Below are positions 18,149-27,103 of a DNA stretch of 64,000 bases, in pieces. Origin of the DNA: Williamsia sterculiae (GTDB lineage Bacteria; Actinomycetota; Actinomycetes; Mycobacteriales; Mycobacteriaceae); NCBI RefSeq assembly GCF_900156495.1, contig NZ_FTNT01000001.1, positions 310,001-374,000 on the forward strand, given 5' to 3'. Position 1 is the first letter of the stretch; every line of letters starts with the position of its first letter. Both the position numbers and the translations under genes were made by a program. Under the pieces are notes generated by a model. It saw only the letters and a program-made list of their open reading frames with translations, did not search any database and had not been told where the DNA came from.

Positions 18149-19492
18149 ATGAGCCTGTACGCAGTAGTCGATCCCGCGACCGGCGAGGTGGTGGCCGAGT
18201 ACACCACCGCCACGGACGAGCAGATCGAGGCGGCGCTCACCGCGGCCGACGAGGCCTTCCGCGACTGGTCGCGCAACAGCACCGTCGCCGACCGGGCGGG
18301 GTTGCTCCGCAGGGTCGCCGACCTGCACACCGAGCGTCGCGACGAGTTGGCCAGGATCATCCAGCGCGAGATGGGCAAGCCGCTCGACCAGTCGCTAGGC
18401 GAGGTGGACTTCAGTGCCGCGATCTACACCTACTACGCCGACAACGCGGAGAAGTTCCTGGCCGACGAGCCCATCGACCTCATCGAGGGTGAGGGATCGG
18501 CGCTGATCCGCCGCAGCGGGGTGGGCGTGCTCATCGGCATCATGCCGTGGAACTACCCCTACTACCAGGTGGCGCGATTCGCGGGACCGAACCTGGTGTT
18601 GGGCAACACGATCGTGCTCAAGCACGCACCCCAGTGTCCCGAGTCGGCGGGCGCGTTGCAGCAGATCTTCCTCGACGCCGGTTTTCCCGCGGGGGCCTAC
18701 GTCAACGTCTACGCCACCAACTCCCAGATCGCCGACGCCATCGCCGACCCACGGGTGCAGGGTGTGTCGCTGACCGGATCCGAGCGCGCGGGTGCCGCAG
18801 TCGCCGAGGTCGCCGGCCGCAACCTGAAGAAGGTCGTCCTGGAACTCGGTGGCTCCGATCCGTTCATCCTGCTGTCCACCGACGATCTCGACGCCACCGT
18901 GGCGGCGGCCATCGAGGGGCGCTTCGACAACACCGGGCAAGCCTGCAACGCCGCCAAGCGGTTCATCGTCGCCGACGACCTCTACGACGACTTCGTCGCC
19001 AAGTTCTCGGCCAAGGTGCGCGAGACGGCCGCGGTGATCGGTCCGTTGTCGTCGGTGGCGGCGGCCGAGCGTCTCGCCGACCAGGTGCAGCGGGCCGTGG
19101 ACGACGGGGCGACGCTGACCTCCGAGGGGGAGCGCGACGGCGCCTTCTACCCGCCTGCCATCCTCACCGACGTGTCCACCGCCGCACCCTCGTACCGCGA
19201 GGAGCTGTTCGGTCCGGTCGCGACCCTGTTCAAGGTCGGTTCCGAGGAGGAGGCCGTCGCACTCGCCAACGACACCCCGTTCGGTCTGGGCTCCTACGTG
19301 TTCACCACCGATCCCGATCAGGCGCTGCGGGTGGCCGACCGACTGCAGGCCGGCATGGTGTTCGTCAACGCCGTCGGTGCTGAGAGCATGGAACTGCCCT
19401 TCGGTGGCGTGAAGCGGTCCGGAATCGGGCGTGAACTCGGTCGTTTCGGCATCGACGAGTTCGTCAACAAGAAGATGATCCGCATCGCCTGA
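18149..19492 (+). CDS. NAD(P)-dependent succinic semialdehyde dehydrogenase-type ALDH
   Basis: 447 residues, aldehyde dehydrogenase superfamily. Visible landmarks are MPWNYPYYQVARF (catalytic Asn and cofactor-loop region), LTGSERAGAAVAE, ELGGSDPFILL (general-base Glu), NTGQACNAAKRF with the nucleophilic Cys, and EELFGPVATLF. The short length and NAAKR motif resemble the GabD1/SSADH branch that oxidises succinate semialdehyde in the 4-aminobutyrate shunt; the substrate is inferred. ATG 18149 follows GAAGAAGGAG. TAGGCT at 18106-18111 may be its -10. Appears monocistronic. Confidence 0.9.
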   Translation: MSLYAVVDPATGEVVAEYTTATDEQIEAALTAADEAFRDWSRNSTVADRAGLLRRVADLHTERRDELARIIQREMGKPLDQSLGEVDFSAAIYTYYADNAEKFLADEPIDLIEGEGSALIRRSGVGVLIGIMPWNYPYYQVARFAGPNLVLGNTIVLKHAPQCPESAGALQQIFLDAGFPAGAYVNVYATNSQIADAIADPRVQGVSLTGSERAGAAVAEVAGRNLKKVVLELGGSDPFILLSTDDLDATVAAAIEGRFDNTGQACNAAKRFIVADDLYDDFVAKFSAKVRETAAVIGPLSSVAAAERLADQVQRAVDDGATLTSEGERDGAFYPPAILTDVSTAAPSYREELFGPVATLFKVGSEEEAVALANDTPFGLGSYVFTTDPDQALRVADRLQAGMVFVNAVGAESMELPFGGVKRSGIGRELGRFGIDEFVNKKMIRIA

Positions 19493-19543
19493 CCCGGTGC
19501 GATGTCGGATTCGCGACCGTTGCCGATGGGCATGCTGCGCAAC

Positions 19544-19549
19544 TAATGT
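19544..19549 (+). promoter_or_regulatory. -10 element TAATGT, probable leaderless start
   Basis: TAATGT ends 6 nt before ATG 19556; the spacing implies an mRNA starting at or very near the start codon. Confidence 0.4.
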
Positions 19550-19555
19550 GAGCGC

Positions 19556-20107
19556 ATGACCACCTACGGTGATGCCCGATCGTCCGGTCTCGACGCGCTG
19601 CGTGCCCGCATCCGGGGGCCGTTGATCGGGGCGGCGGTGCTGGGCATCCTGCTCGGCATCATCGCTCTCGTGTGGCCCGGGCCCACCCTGTTGGTGGTCG
19701 CGGTGCTCTTCGGGATCTCACTCATCGTCGCGGGCGGATTCCGTGTGTCGGTGGCGGTGTTCGGGACGGCGCTGCCGTCGGGGTTGCGAGCGTTGTTCGG
19801 TGTGTTGGGCGTGCTCATCATCATCGTCGGGATCATCTGCCTGTTCGACCCCGCCGAGTCGCTGGTGTTGCTGGCCCTGACCATCGGGATCGGCTGGATC
19901 TTCCAGGGTGTGCACGAGCTGATGTCGGACCGTCCCCTCGGGGCGCCGCGCTGGCTGACCATCGCATCCGGCGTCATCTCGATCCTGGCCGGCATCGTCG
20001 TGATCGCCTCTCCGGCGCTGGCGGTCGGCACCTTCCTGACCCTGGGTGCGATCCTTCTGATCGTCGTCAGCGTGGCCAATCTCTGCACGTTGGCCCGTCG
20101 CGCCTGA
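19556..20107 (+). CDS. HdeD/DUF308 family membrane protein
   Basis: 183 residues with six hydrophobic helices arranged in pairs separated by short polar turns (GPLIGAAVLGILLGIIALVWP first). The regular two-helix repeat, with Trp-Pro at helix ends, is typical of HdeD (DUF308) proteins, linked in enterobacteria to acid resistance. In actinobacteria the role is unknown. It is convergent with the VOC gene (17-nt gap). Confidence 0.85.
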   Translation: MTTYGDARSSGLDALRARIRGPLIGAAVLGILLGIIALVWPGPTLLVVAVLFGISLIVAGGFRVSVAVFGTALPSGLRALFGVLGVLIIIVGIICLFDPAESLVLLALTIGIGWIFQGVHELMSDRPLGAPRWLTIASGVISILAGIVVIASPALAVGTFLTLGAILLIVVSVANLCTLARRA

Positions 20108-20124
20108 TCCCCCTTCGTCGGCGT

Positions 20125-20484
20125 CTAGTCCCGCTCGGGCTCCCATAGTTCGATCCGATTGCCCTCGGGGTCGACGATCGATGCGAACACGCCGACGCCG
20201 GGCATCACCTCCGGCGGGCTCGAGATGGTCACTCCTTCGCGGCGAAGACGTTCCACGACGGCGCCGAGATCATCGACCCGGAGGTTCAGCATCGTCTGCT
20301 GCGTGCGGGACCCGAAATAGTCGGTGTCCGAAGCGAAGAAGCCGAACACGGTGGGCCCGGCGTCCTGGCGCCACATCCCCGTGTGGTCGAAAGCCAGACC
20401 GAGGCGGTCCCGGTACCACGCACCCAACGCGCTCGGGTCCGTTGCCCGGAGAAAGTACCCACCGATTCCGCTGATGTGCTCCAT
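20125..20484 (-). CDS. VOC-superfamily (glyoxalase/dioxygenase-fold) protein
   Basis: 119 residues, one complete pair of beta-alpha-beta-beta-beta modules. GYFLRATDPSALGAWYRDRLGL opens the fold, and ASIVDPEGNRIELWEPERD is the hallmark VOC C-terminus with the metal-binding Glu. Substrate cannot be deduced. TAGAGT lies 7 nt upstream of ATG 20484, so the long upstream open frame is ignored. Confidence 0.85.
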   Translation of the reverse strand: MEHISGIGGYFLRATDPSALGAWYRDRLGLAFDHTGMWRQDAGPTVFGFFASDTDYFGSRTQQTMLNLRVDDLGAVVERLRREGVTISSPPEVMPGVGVFASIVDPEGNRIELWEPERD

Positions 20485-20491
20485 CCGCTCG

Positions 20492-20497
20492 ACTCTA
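20492..20497 (-). promoter_or_regulatory. -10 element TAGAGT, leaderless start of VOC gene
   Basis: TAGAGT on the minus strand ends 7 nt before ATG 20484. Confidence 0.5.
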
Positions 20498-20593
20498 TGC
20501 ACTCGGCTGGTGCGAGCGTTGCGGACGATCGACGCGGTATGTTCACCACGGCGCACGAGCGTCTCGTGACGAGTGCGGCAACGGCGGAGGACG

Positions 20594-22135
20594 ATGCGGA
20601 TACTGCGCAAGGACCGCGACTTCGGTTCGATCCTGTTGGGATCGGTCAACGAGAGCCCCCGCAGGCAACGGGTCCGCATCCAGATCCTGATCTCCGCCTC
20701 GATCCTCCTGTCCAACGCCATCGGTGCCACTGCGGCCATCGCGCTCACCACCATCGGTATCCCGGAACCGAGCCTGAATCGAACGGACGTCATCTGGATC
20801 AGCGCCGGGGTGCTGCCGATCTACATCGCAGCAGCATTCGTCCTCGGGCTGTTCCTCGGTACCCGCCGGGTGGTGCGGCAACTCCGCTGGACCTATACCG
20901 GCGGCACACCGACGAAGAAGGATGCCAAGAACGCGTTGCGGGCACCCGCGCGGCTGACCCGGCTCGTGTCGTCGTTCTGGGTGATCGCGACGGCGCTGTT
21001 CACCTCGCTGTACGGCTCTGTCGACCCCAACCTGATCCCCAAGGTGCTGCTGGTGGTCGCGCTCTGCGGCATCGTGGTCTGCGCCATCTGCTACATCCTC
21101 GTCGAGTTCTCGCTGCGACCCGTGGCGGCGAAGGTCATCAGCGCCGGTGTCACCGGACCCGGACGACGTGGGCGGCTGCGTACCCGCACCTTCAACTCCT
21201 GGTTGATCGGTTCCGGGGTGCCCATCTCCGGGATCTTCATGGTCGTCTTGTTCGGTGTCCTTCGTGAGCAGACCAGCAAGACCGACGTCTTCGTCGGCGT
21301 CACCGTCATCGCGGCCATCGCCGTGGGTACCGGTCTGCTGCTGACCTGGCTCAACGGGATGGCCATCCAGGGTCCGGTGAACTCGGTGCGGTCAGCCATG
21401 AAACAGGTCCGTCGCGGCCACACCGACGAGGAGGTGGTGGTCTACGACGGCTCCGAACTAGGCGAGCTGCAAGCGGGGTTCAACGCGATGGTCGGCGGCC
21501 TGCGGGAGCGGGAACGACTGCGAGACCTGTTCGGCAGACATGTCGGACAGGACGTCGCCGACGCGGCGCTGAGCGCCGAGGCCGAACTCGGCGGTATCGA
21601 GAAGACCGTGGCGGTGATGTTCGTCGATGTCATCGGGTCCACCGGGCTGGCCAGCGACCGTCGGCCGACCGAGGTGGTGAGCATCCTCAACGGATTCTTC
21701 GAGGTCATCGTCACCGAGGTGGAACGTCACCATGGGCTGGTCAACAAGTTCGAGGGCGACGCGGTGCTCGCCATCTTCGGCGCCCCGATCGAGTTGTCCG
21801 ACCCCGCCGGTGCGGCGCTGGCCACCGCGCGGGGCATAGCGGCCCGCCTGCCCGGCGAGGTGCCCGACCTGTCCGCGGGCATCGGGGTGAGTTTCGGACC
21901 GGCCGTGGCGGGCAACGTCGGCGCCATCCAGCGGTTCGAGTACACGGTCATCGGCGACCCGGTGAACGAAGCGGCCCGGCTCAGCGAGTTGGCCAAACGC
22001 GCGCCCGACCAGCCCCTCGCGTCGGGGCGATGTGTGGACGCGGCCGACGGTCGCGAGGGCGAGCGCTGGTCCGCCGAGGAGGAGGTCACCCTGCGCGGTC
22101 GCGGCGAGCCGACACAGGTGTTCGCCTCACGCTGA
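20594..22135 (+). CDS. Membrane class III adenylate/guanylate cyclase with HAMP domain
   Basis: 513 residues. Six predicted membrane helices occupy about residues 25-255, a HAMP linker spans about 258-308, and the catalytic domain spans about 336-490. All catalytic positions appear intact: metal Asp in MFVDVIGST and in FEGDAVLAIF, the adenine-selecting Lys in VNKFEGD, Asp in VIGDPVNEAARL, and the transition-state Asn/Arg in NEAAR. It should therefore make cyclic nucleotide, most likely cAMP. The architecture matches the mycobacterial Rv1318c-Rv1320c/Rv3645 group. The ATG has GGAGG unusually close (3 nt), so GTG 20573 remains an alternative start. Confidence 0.92.
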   Translation: MRILRKDRDFGSILLGSVNESPRRQRVRIQILISASILLSNAIGATAAIALTTIGIPEPSLNRTDVIWISAGVLPIYIAAAFVLGLFLGTRRVVRQLRWTYTGGTPTKKDAKNALRAPARLTRLVSSFWVIATALFTSLYGSVDPNLIPKVLLVVALCGIVVCAICYILVEFSLRPVAAKVISAGVTGPGRRGRLRTRTFNSWLIGSGVPISGIFMVVLFGVLREQTSKTDVFVGVTVIAAIAVGTGLLLTWLNGMAIQGPVNSVRSAMKQVRRGHTDEEVVVYDGSELGELQAGFNAMVGGLRERERLRDLFGRHVGQDVADAALSAEAELGGIEKTVAVMFVDVIGSTGLASDRRPTEVVSILNGFFEVIVTEVERHHGLVNKFEGDAVLAIFGAPIELSDPAGAALATARGIAARLPGEVPDLSAGIGVSFGPAVAGNVGAIQRFEYTVIGDPVNEAARLSELAKRAPDQPLASGRCVDAADGREGERWSAEEEVTLRGRGEPTQVFASR

Positions 22136-22157
22136 CGGGTCGGCGTCGCGAGTTCCC

Positions 22158-23756
22158 TCAGGCCTCCCGGTCGCGACGATCCGAGAGTCCCTCCGCCAGG
22201 TCCAGGTCGCGCAGCGCACGCCGCAGCACCTCGTCGTCGATGCGACCGGCGTCGCGTTCGTTGATGAACACCTCGCGTTGGACCTGCACCAGCCGCGTCC
22301 GCATCCGGTTGTACGCCTCGGTCGGGCTCTCACCGATGTCCTCGGCGTTGCGACCGAGTTCCTCCCAGGCCAGGTTCTTGCGGGTGTGGATCCAGTGCCG
22401 CAGCATCAGGACCTGTTTGTGGCGTGCGTCCTCCTCGGCGATGTCGGCGGCCAGCTCCTCGAGTTCGGCGACGGCCGCCTGACCCGCTCGATCCTGGGCG
22501 GCGGCCAGCGCCACCAGGTCGGACTGGCGCTCGGTGCCGTGTACGCGCAATGCCACGATCACCCACGGCAGGGTGGTGCCCTGGATGAGCAACGTGCCCA
22601 CCACCACCACGAAGGTCAGGAAGATGATCTCGTCGCGACCGGGGAACGGGGCCCCGCCGTTCACGGTCAGCGGGATGGCGAAGGCCGCCGCCAGACTGAC
22701 CACCCCCCGCATCCCCGACCAGCTGGTCACCACGATCGCGCCCACCGTCGGGGCCTCCTCGCGGCTGCGGATGCGCGGTATGAGCCGCGGCAGGTAGGTC
22801 GCCGGGAACATCCAGACGAACCGCGACACGATGACCACCGCGAGCACCGCGATCGCCGACCAGGCCATCACCCCGATCGGATGACCCGACAGACCCCCGA
22901 TCACCTGGGGTACCTGCAATCCGATGATCAGGAACACGAACGATTCGAAGATGACATCCAGCGACCGCCACACCGCCGTGTCCTGCATCCGGGTGAGGTA
23001 ACCGGCGCGCGACGACCGTTGCCCGAGGAAGACGCCGGCGACCACCACCGCGATCACACCGGACGAGTGGATCTCCTCGGCGATGAGATAGGTCCCGAAC
23101 GGGACCAGGATGCTGATCGCTGTCTCCATCGGCGGATCGTCGAGCCAACGGCGTACGTACCCGACCGCGATCCCGATCACCAGTCCGACCACCGCGCCGC
23201 CGACCAGCGCGACCGCGAACATCAGCAACCCGTCCCACGCCGACGTCGCGGTTCCGACCACCGCGGCCAGTGCCAACCGGTACGCGGTCAGCGAGGTCGC
23301 GTCGTTGAGCAGGCTCTCCCCACCCAGCAGGGTGGTGATCCGTCTGGGTAGACCGAGTCGTCGTCCGATGGCCTGCGCGGACACCGCGTCCGGTGGGGCG
23401 ACCACCGCGCCGAGCACGAACGCGGCCGCCCACGGCAGGTCGGGGACCACCCAGTGCGCCACCAACGCCACGGCCAGCGTGGTGAACAGCGGCAGGCCGA
23501 TCGCCAGCAGGCCGATCGCACGGGCGTTCCGGCGCAGGGCCATGTACGAGCTGTCCCGGGCCGCGGAGTACAGCAGCGGCGGCAGGATGACGAACAGCAC
23601 GAGGTCGGGGTCGAGGTGGAAGTCGGGCACCACGGGGGTGAGCCCGGCGCAGATGCCGAGCACCACCAGCACCAGCGGCGACGCGATCTGATAGCGACGG
23701 GCCAACGCGGCGATCGCGAGGGCCGCGACCGCGACGATCACCAACGCCTCGTTCAC
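22158..23756 (-). CDS. CPA1-type Na+/H+ antiporter with long cytoplasmic tail
   Basis: 532 residues. About twelve membrane helices fill residues 1-395. Ion-binding features VVAPPDAVSAQA and GGESLLNDATSL (the ND motif of electroneutral NhaP/NHE-type exchangers) are clear, and VTSWSGMRGVVSLAAAFAIP is the typical Arg-containing helix. The last 125 residues are soluble and charged, probably regulatory. GTG 23756 follows GGAGAC at 4-5 nt; the upstream open frame is a shadow. It is divergent from a UBP-type zinc-finger gene, an association also seen as gene fusions in actinobacteria. Confidence 0.92.
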   Translation of the reverse strand: MNEALVIVAVAALAIAALARRYQIASPLVLVVLGICAGLTPVVPDFHLDPDLVLFVILPPLLYSAARDSSYMALRRNARAIGLLAIGLPLFTTLAVALVAHWVVPDLPWAAAFVLGAVVAPPDAVSAQAIGRRLGLPRRITTLLGGESLLNDATSLTAYRLALAAVVGTATSAWDGLLMFAVALVGGAVVGLVIGIAVGYVRRWLDDPPMETAISILVPFGTYLIAEEIHSSGVIAVVVAGVFLGQRSSRAGYLTRMQDTAVWRSLDVIFESFVFLIIGLQVPQVIGGLSGHPIGVMAWSAIAVLAVVIVSRFVWMFPATYLPRLIPRIRSREEAPTVGAIVVTSWSGMRGVVSLAAAFAIPLTVNGGAPFPGRDEIIFLTFVVVVGTLLIQGTTLPWVIVALRVHGTERQSDLVALAAAQDRAGQAAVAELEELAADIAEEDARHKQVLMLRHWIHTRKNLAWEELGRNAEDIGESPTEAYNRMRTRLVQVQREVFINERDAGRIDDEVLRRALRDLDLAEGLSDRRDREA

Positions 23757-23882
23757 GCAGTCTCCTGATCGGTCTCGATGTGCCGGGTGGGTGACCGTGG
23801 CCCGGCGGATGTGTGGGGCGGGGATGTGCGGGATGATGGGAGGGTCCCGAAGAGAACATATCGGGTGTCGTGAAGGAGAGAG

Positions 23883-24227
23883 ATGCGACCGACTCGTCGC
23901 TCGGTGATGCACCGGTTGATGCGACCGCAGGATCTGCAACCGCAGGGGTGTGAACATCTGCTCGGCGCGCCCGGACCGGAGCAGGAACCACCCGCCGACG
24001 GTGACGACCCCGATGACCTGACCTACTGCCGGGACTGTTGGGCCGACGGTCGTGAGGTGTGGGCGCACCTGCGCAAATGTCTGCAGTGCGGACACGTCGC
24101 GTGTTGCGACTCCAGTCCGCGCAGGCATTCGGACGCCCATTTCAAGGCGTCCGGCCACCCGGTGATGCGGTCCGTGGAGCCCGGTGAGCACTGGCGCTGG
24201 TGTTTCGTCGACCGCGAGGTCGGTTGA
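23883..24227 (+). CDS. UBP-type (ubiquitin-hydrolase-like) zinc-finger protein
   Basis: 114 residues. Metal ligands follow the zf-UBP pattern: GCEHLL, then YCRDCWADG, KCLQCGHVACCD, and His residues in RRHSDAHFKASGHPVM. A Trp in HWRWCFVD closes the fold. Bacteria lack canonical ubiquitin, so the ligand is unknown; in eukaryotes this fold binds free C-terminal Gly-Gly tails. It is transcribed away from the antiporter gene across a 126-nt shared promoter region. ATG follows GGAGAGAG. A partner or regulator of the antiporter is the best contextual guess. Confidence 0.88.
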   Translation: MRPTRRSVMHRLMRPQDLQPQGCEHLLGAPGPEQEPPADGDDPDDLTYCRDCWADGREVWAHLRKCLQCGHVACCDSSPRRHSDAHFKASGHPVMRSVEPGEHWRWCFVDREVG

Positions 24228-24285
24228 CGATCAGCCGGTGGTGAGCAGGCCGGGAGATGCGAACTCCGGCGGTGGGTCGTCCCGC

Positions 24286-24291
24286 TAGGCT
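24286..24291 (+). promoter_or_regulatory. -10 element TAGGCT, leaderless start of purT
   Basis: TAGGCT ends 8 nt before ATG 24300; no Shine-Dalgarno is visible. Confidence 0.55.
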
Positions 24292-24299
24292 GGTCGGCG

Positions 24300-25766
24300 A
24301 TGACCAGTGATCCTTCTGTCCCACCGGTGAGCCCGGGTTCTGTTCCACCGGCGACCCCGGGGTCCGCGCTCGGCCGCATCGGCACCCCGTACGCGCCGTC
24401 GGCGACGCGGGTGATGTTGCTCGGCGCAGGCGAACTCGGCAAAGAGGTGGTGATCGCCTTCCAACGCCTGGGTGTGGAGGTCATCGCCGTCGACCGATAC
24501 CCGGACGCGCCCGGTCACCAGGTGGCGCACTCCTCGCACGTCATCGACATGACCGACGGTGACGCGGTGCTGGAACTGATCGAACGGGTCCGGCCGCATT
24601 TCGTGGTCCCGGAGATCGAGGCCATCGCCACCGACGTCCTGCTCACCGCCGAGCGGCGGGGACTCACCGAGGTCATCCCGACCGCGCGGGCCACCCAGCT
24701 GACGATGAACCGCGAAGGTATCCGGCGGCTGGCCGACGAGGAGTTGGGGTTGCCCACCTCCCCGTATGCCTTCGCCGATTCCGCCGACCAGGTCGTCGCC
24801 GCCGCGCGGCGTATCGGGTACCCGTGTGTGGTCAAACCGGTGATGAGTTCGTCGGGTAAGGGGCAGACGGTGCTCCGCGGTCCCGACGACGTCGCCGCTG
24901 CCTGGGACACCGCCGTGTCGGGCGCCCGCGTGACCGGGGGACGGGTCATCGTCGAGGGGTTCATCGAGTTCGACTACGAGATCACCATGCTCACGGTGCG
25001 CACCGTCGACCCGGCGACCGGTCGTCTCGCCACCCTGTTCTGCGCACCCATCGGTCACCATCAGGTCCGCGGTGACTTCGTCGAGAGTTGGCAACCGCAG
25101 GAGATGAGCGAGAGCGCCCTCGGTGCGGCCACATCGGTGGCCGCCCGCATCGTGAACGCCCTCGGCGACGGTGGGCTCGGCGGCCGCGGCGTGTTCGGTG
25201 TGGAGATGTTCGTCAAGGGTGACGACGTGTACTTCTCCGAGGTCAGTCCGCGTCCGCACGACACCGGTCTGGTCACCCTGGCCACCCAGCGGTTGTCGGA
25301 GTTCGAGATGCACGCGCGAGCGATCCTCGGTCTGCCGGTCGACGTGACGTTGGCATCACCCGGCGCGGCCGCCGTCATCTACGGTGGGCTCGCCGAACGC
25401 GGCATCGCCTTCGAGAACGTCGCCGCGGCGCTCGCCGTGCCCGAGACCGACCTGCGCCTGTTCGGCAAGCCGGAGAGCTTCCCCCGGCGGCGCATGGGGG
25501 TGGCGATCGCCACCGCGGACGACGTCGCAGAGGCTCGCAGACGTGCGGTCGCGGCCGCCCGCACGGTGCGTCCGGTTCCCGGGCCCCGGCGTCCCGCTCC
25601 GCCGGAATCCCCTCCTGCCGGGCGGGAGCCCGCATCCGACGCCGCCGGAGCCGCGGATCCGCCGGGGACCGCCCCGATCTCGGCTGCCGCCTTGTTCGAC
25701 GACGACACCGGCCACCGCGGTTCGGAGCCCGCGCCGATACGGCCGACCACCGGTCGGGACGGCTAG
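24300..25766 (+). CDS. purT: Formate-dependent phosphoribosylglycinamide formyltransferase (PurT)
   Basis: Converts GAR, formate and ATP to FGAR, the folate-independent third step of purine synthesis. 488 residues, about 90 longer than typical. Residues 24-420 form the ATP-grasp enzyme: [20 protein letters not shown], then [58 protein letters not shown]. The extra C-terminal 70 or so residues are Pro/Ala-rich and likely disordered. The promoter places TAGGCT 8 nt upstream of the ATG. The next gene starts 4 nt after the stop, suggesting co-transcription. Confidence 0.95.
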   Translation: MTSDPSVPPVSPGSVPPATPGSALGRIGTPYAPSATRVMLLGAGELGKEVVIAFQRLGVEVIAVDRYPDAPGHQVAHSSHVIDMTDGDAVLELIERVRPHFVVPEIEAIATDVLLTAERRGLTEVIPTARATQLTMNREGIRRLADEELGLPTSPYAFADSADQVVAAARRIGYPCVVKPVMSSSGKGQTVLRGPDDVAAAWDTAVSGARVTGGRVIVEGFIEFDYEITMLTVRTVDPATGRLATLFCAPIGHHQVRGDFVESWQPQEMSESALGAATSVAARIVNALGDGGLGGRGVFGVEMFVKGDDVYFSEVSPRPHDTGLVTLATQRLSEFEMHARAILGLPVDVTLASPGAAAVIYGGLAERGIAFENVAAALAVPETDLRLFGKPESFPRRRMGVAIATADDVAEARRRAVAAARTVRPVPGPRRPAPPESPPAGREPASDAAGAADPPGTAPISAAALFDDDTGHRGSEPAPIRPTTGRDG

Positions 25767-25770
25767 CGGC

Positions 25771-26250
25771 GTGTCCGCGGGGTGGGAGGTGGTCACGGGT
25801 CTGGTGATCGTCGTCGGACTCTTCGGCATCCTGCTGCCCGTGCTGCCCGGTGTCAGCCTGATCGCGGTGGCCATCGGCGTCTGGGCCATCGTCGTGGGCG
25901 GCTGGGCGTGGATGGTGTTCGCGGTCGCCGCGGCGTTGCTGCTCATCTCCGGTGTGACGAAGTACCTGCTGGCACAGTCGTCGATGAGCCGGGCGGGGGT
26001 ACCCACCCGGACGGTGCTGGTCGCCGGCGGGCTGGGCATCGTCGGGTTCTTCGTGGTGCCGGTGGTCGGGCTGTTCCTCGGTTTCGTACTCGGTGCCTTC
26101 CTCGCGGAGTGGGTGCGGTTACGCGATCCGCGGGCCGGTTGGCAGGGGGCGAGGACCGCGATCCGGGCCACCGGCCTGGCCCTGCTCATCGAACTCGTCG
26201 GTGGACTGTTGGCGAGCGCCTCGTGGCTCGCCGGCGCAGTCGCGCTGTGA
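25771..26250 (+). CDS. DUF456 family membrane protein
   Basis: 159 residues with about four membrane helices, beginning VSAGWEVVTGLVIVVGLFG. The pattern GILLPVLPGVSLIAVAIGVWA followed later by GFFVVPVVGLFLGFVLGAFL is the DUF456 signature, with Gly/Pro-rich helix hairpins. It begins 4 nt after purT. Function unknown. The longer frame reaching into purT is a shadow. Confidence 0.82.
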   Translation: MSAGWEVVTGLVIVVGLFGILLPVLPGVSLIAVAIGVWAIVVGGWAWMVFAVAAALLLISGVTKYLLAQSSMSRAGVPTRTVLVAGGLGIVGFFVVPVVGLFLGFVLGAFLAEWVRLRDPRAGWQGARTAIRATGLALLIELVGGLLASASWLAGAVAL

Positions 26251-26256
26251 CTCGAT

Positions 26257-27057
26257 TCAGCGGCCGGTGTAGGTCGCCTTGCCGGGGCCGTTGTCGAGGA
26301 AGCTGCGCACCGCGCCCTGCAGGTCGTCGGTGGCGAACAGGTCCCCGGAGACCTCGGGGGTGATGTCGTCGGCGTGGGCGACCCCACCCGACCGCCAGGC
26401 CGCGATGATGCGTTTGGTCGCGTCGTGGGCGCGGGTGGGACCGTCGGCCAACCGGTCGGCCAGCGCGCGGGCGTCGGCATCGATGTCGTCGGTGACGATG
26501 TTCACCACGCCCCAGTCGTGCAGGGTGGCCGCGTCGTAGAGATCTCCGGTCATCACCAGTTCCCGGGCCCGACCGGACCCGGCGCGTTCGGCCAACCGCT
26601 GCGGACCGCCCATCGACGGCGTCAGTCCCACCACGATCTCCACCAGACCGAATTTCGCCTTCGGTGCGGCGACGATGATGTCGCAGGCCAGCGCGATCTC
26701 GAATGCGGCGGTCAGCGTGAGCCCGTGCGCGGCGTAGATCACCGGGCAGCCCAACTGCTCCAACGGGTGCGCGACCTCGTCGAACAGGCGCCGCCACAGT
26801 GCTGCCCCCCGCTCCGGCGTCAACCCGGCGAAGACGTGTACGTCCACCCCCGCCGAGTTCGCCTTCCCGTCGGCGCGGAGCAACACCGCCCGCGGCGGGT
26901 CCGCGGTCAGCGACGCCACGTCGGCGACCAACGCGTCGAACATGGCGTCATCGAAGAGGTTCAGCGGCCCGTGCGCGAAGGTCAGCGTGGCCACCTCCGC
27001 ACCCAGTGCGGTGGTGGTGCGCTCGAGACGGGTCGGGTGCTGGTCGGGTGTGGTCAT
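26257..27057 (-). CDS. Enoyl-CoA hydratase/isomerase family protein
   Basis: 266 residues from ATG 27057 (AGGA 10 nt upstream; ATG 27066 is an alternative). Crotonase fold: LRADGKANSAGVDVHVF supplies the first oxyanion-hole strand, and HGLTLTAAFEIALACDIIVA the second. The usual Gly-Gly of the second oxyanion turn is replaced (LTLTAAFE), and Glu in FGLVEIVVGLTP occupies a region often used for catalysis. Activity may thus differ from textbook hydratases. It is convergent with the DUF456 gene and just downstream of the iron-uptake operon on the same strand. Confidence 0.85.
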   Translation of the reverse strand: MTTPDQHPTRLERTTTALGAEVATLTFAHGPLNLFDDAMFDALVADVASLTADPPRAVLLRADGKANSAGVDVHVFAGLTPERGAALWRRLFDEVAHPLEQLGCPVIYAAHGLTLTAAFEIALACDIIVAAPKAKFGLVEIVVGLTPSMGGPQRLAERAGSGRARELVMTGDLYDAATLHDWGVVNIVTDDIDADARALADRLADGPTRAHDATKRIIAAWRSGGVAHADDITPEVSGDLFATDDLQGAVRSFLDNGPGKATYTGR

Positions 27058-27103
27058 GTCTCGCATCCTGTGTGCCGGGCGGCCGGTGCGGCCGGTGCGA
27101 CGC

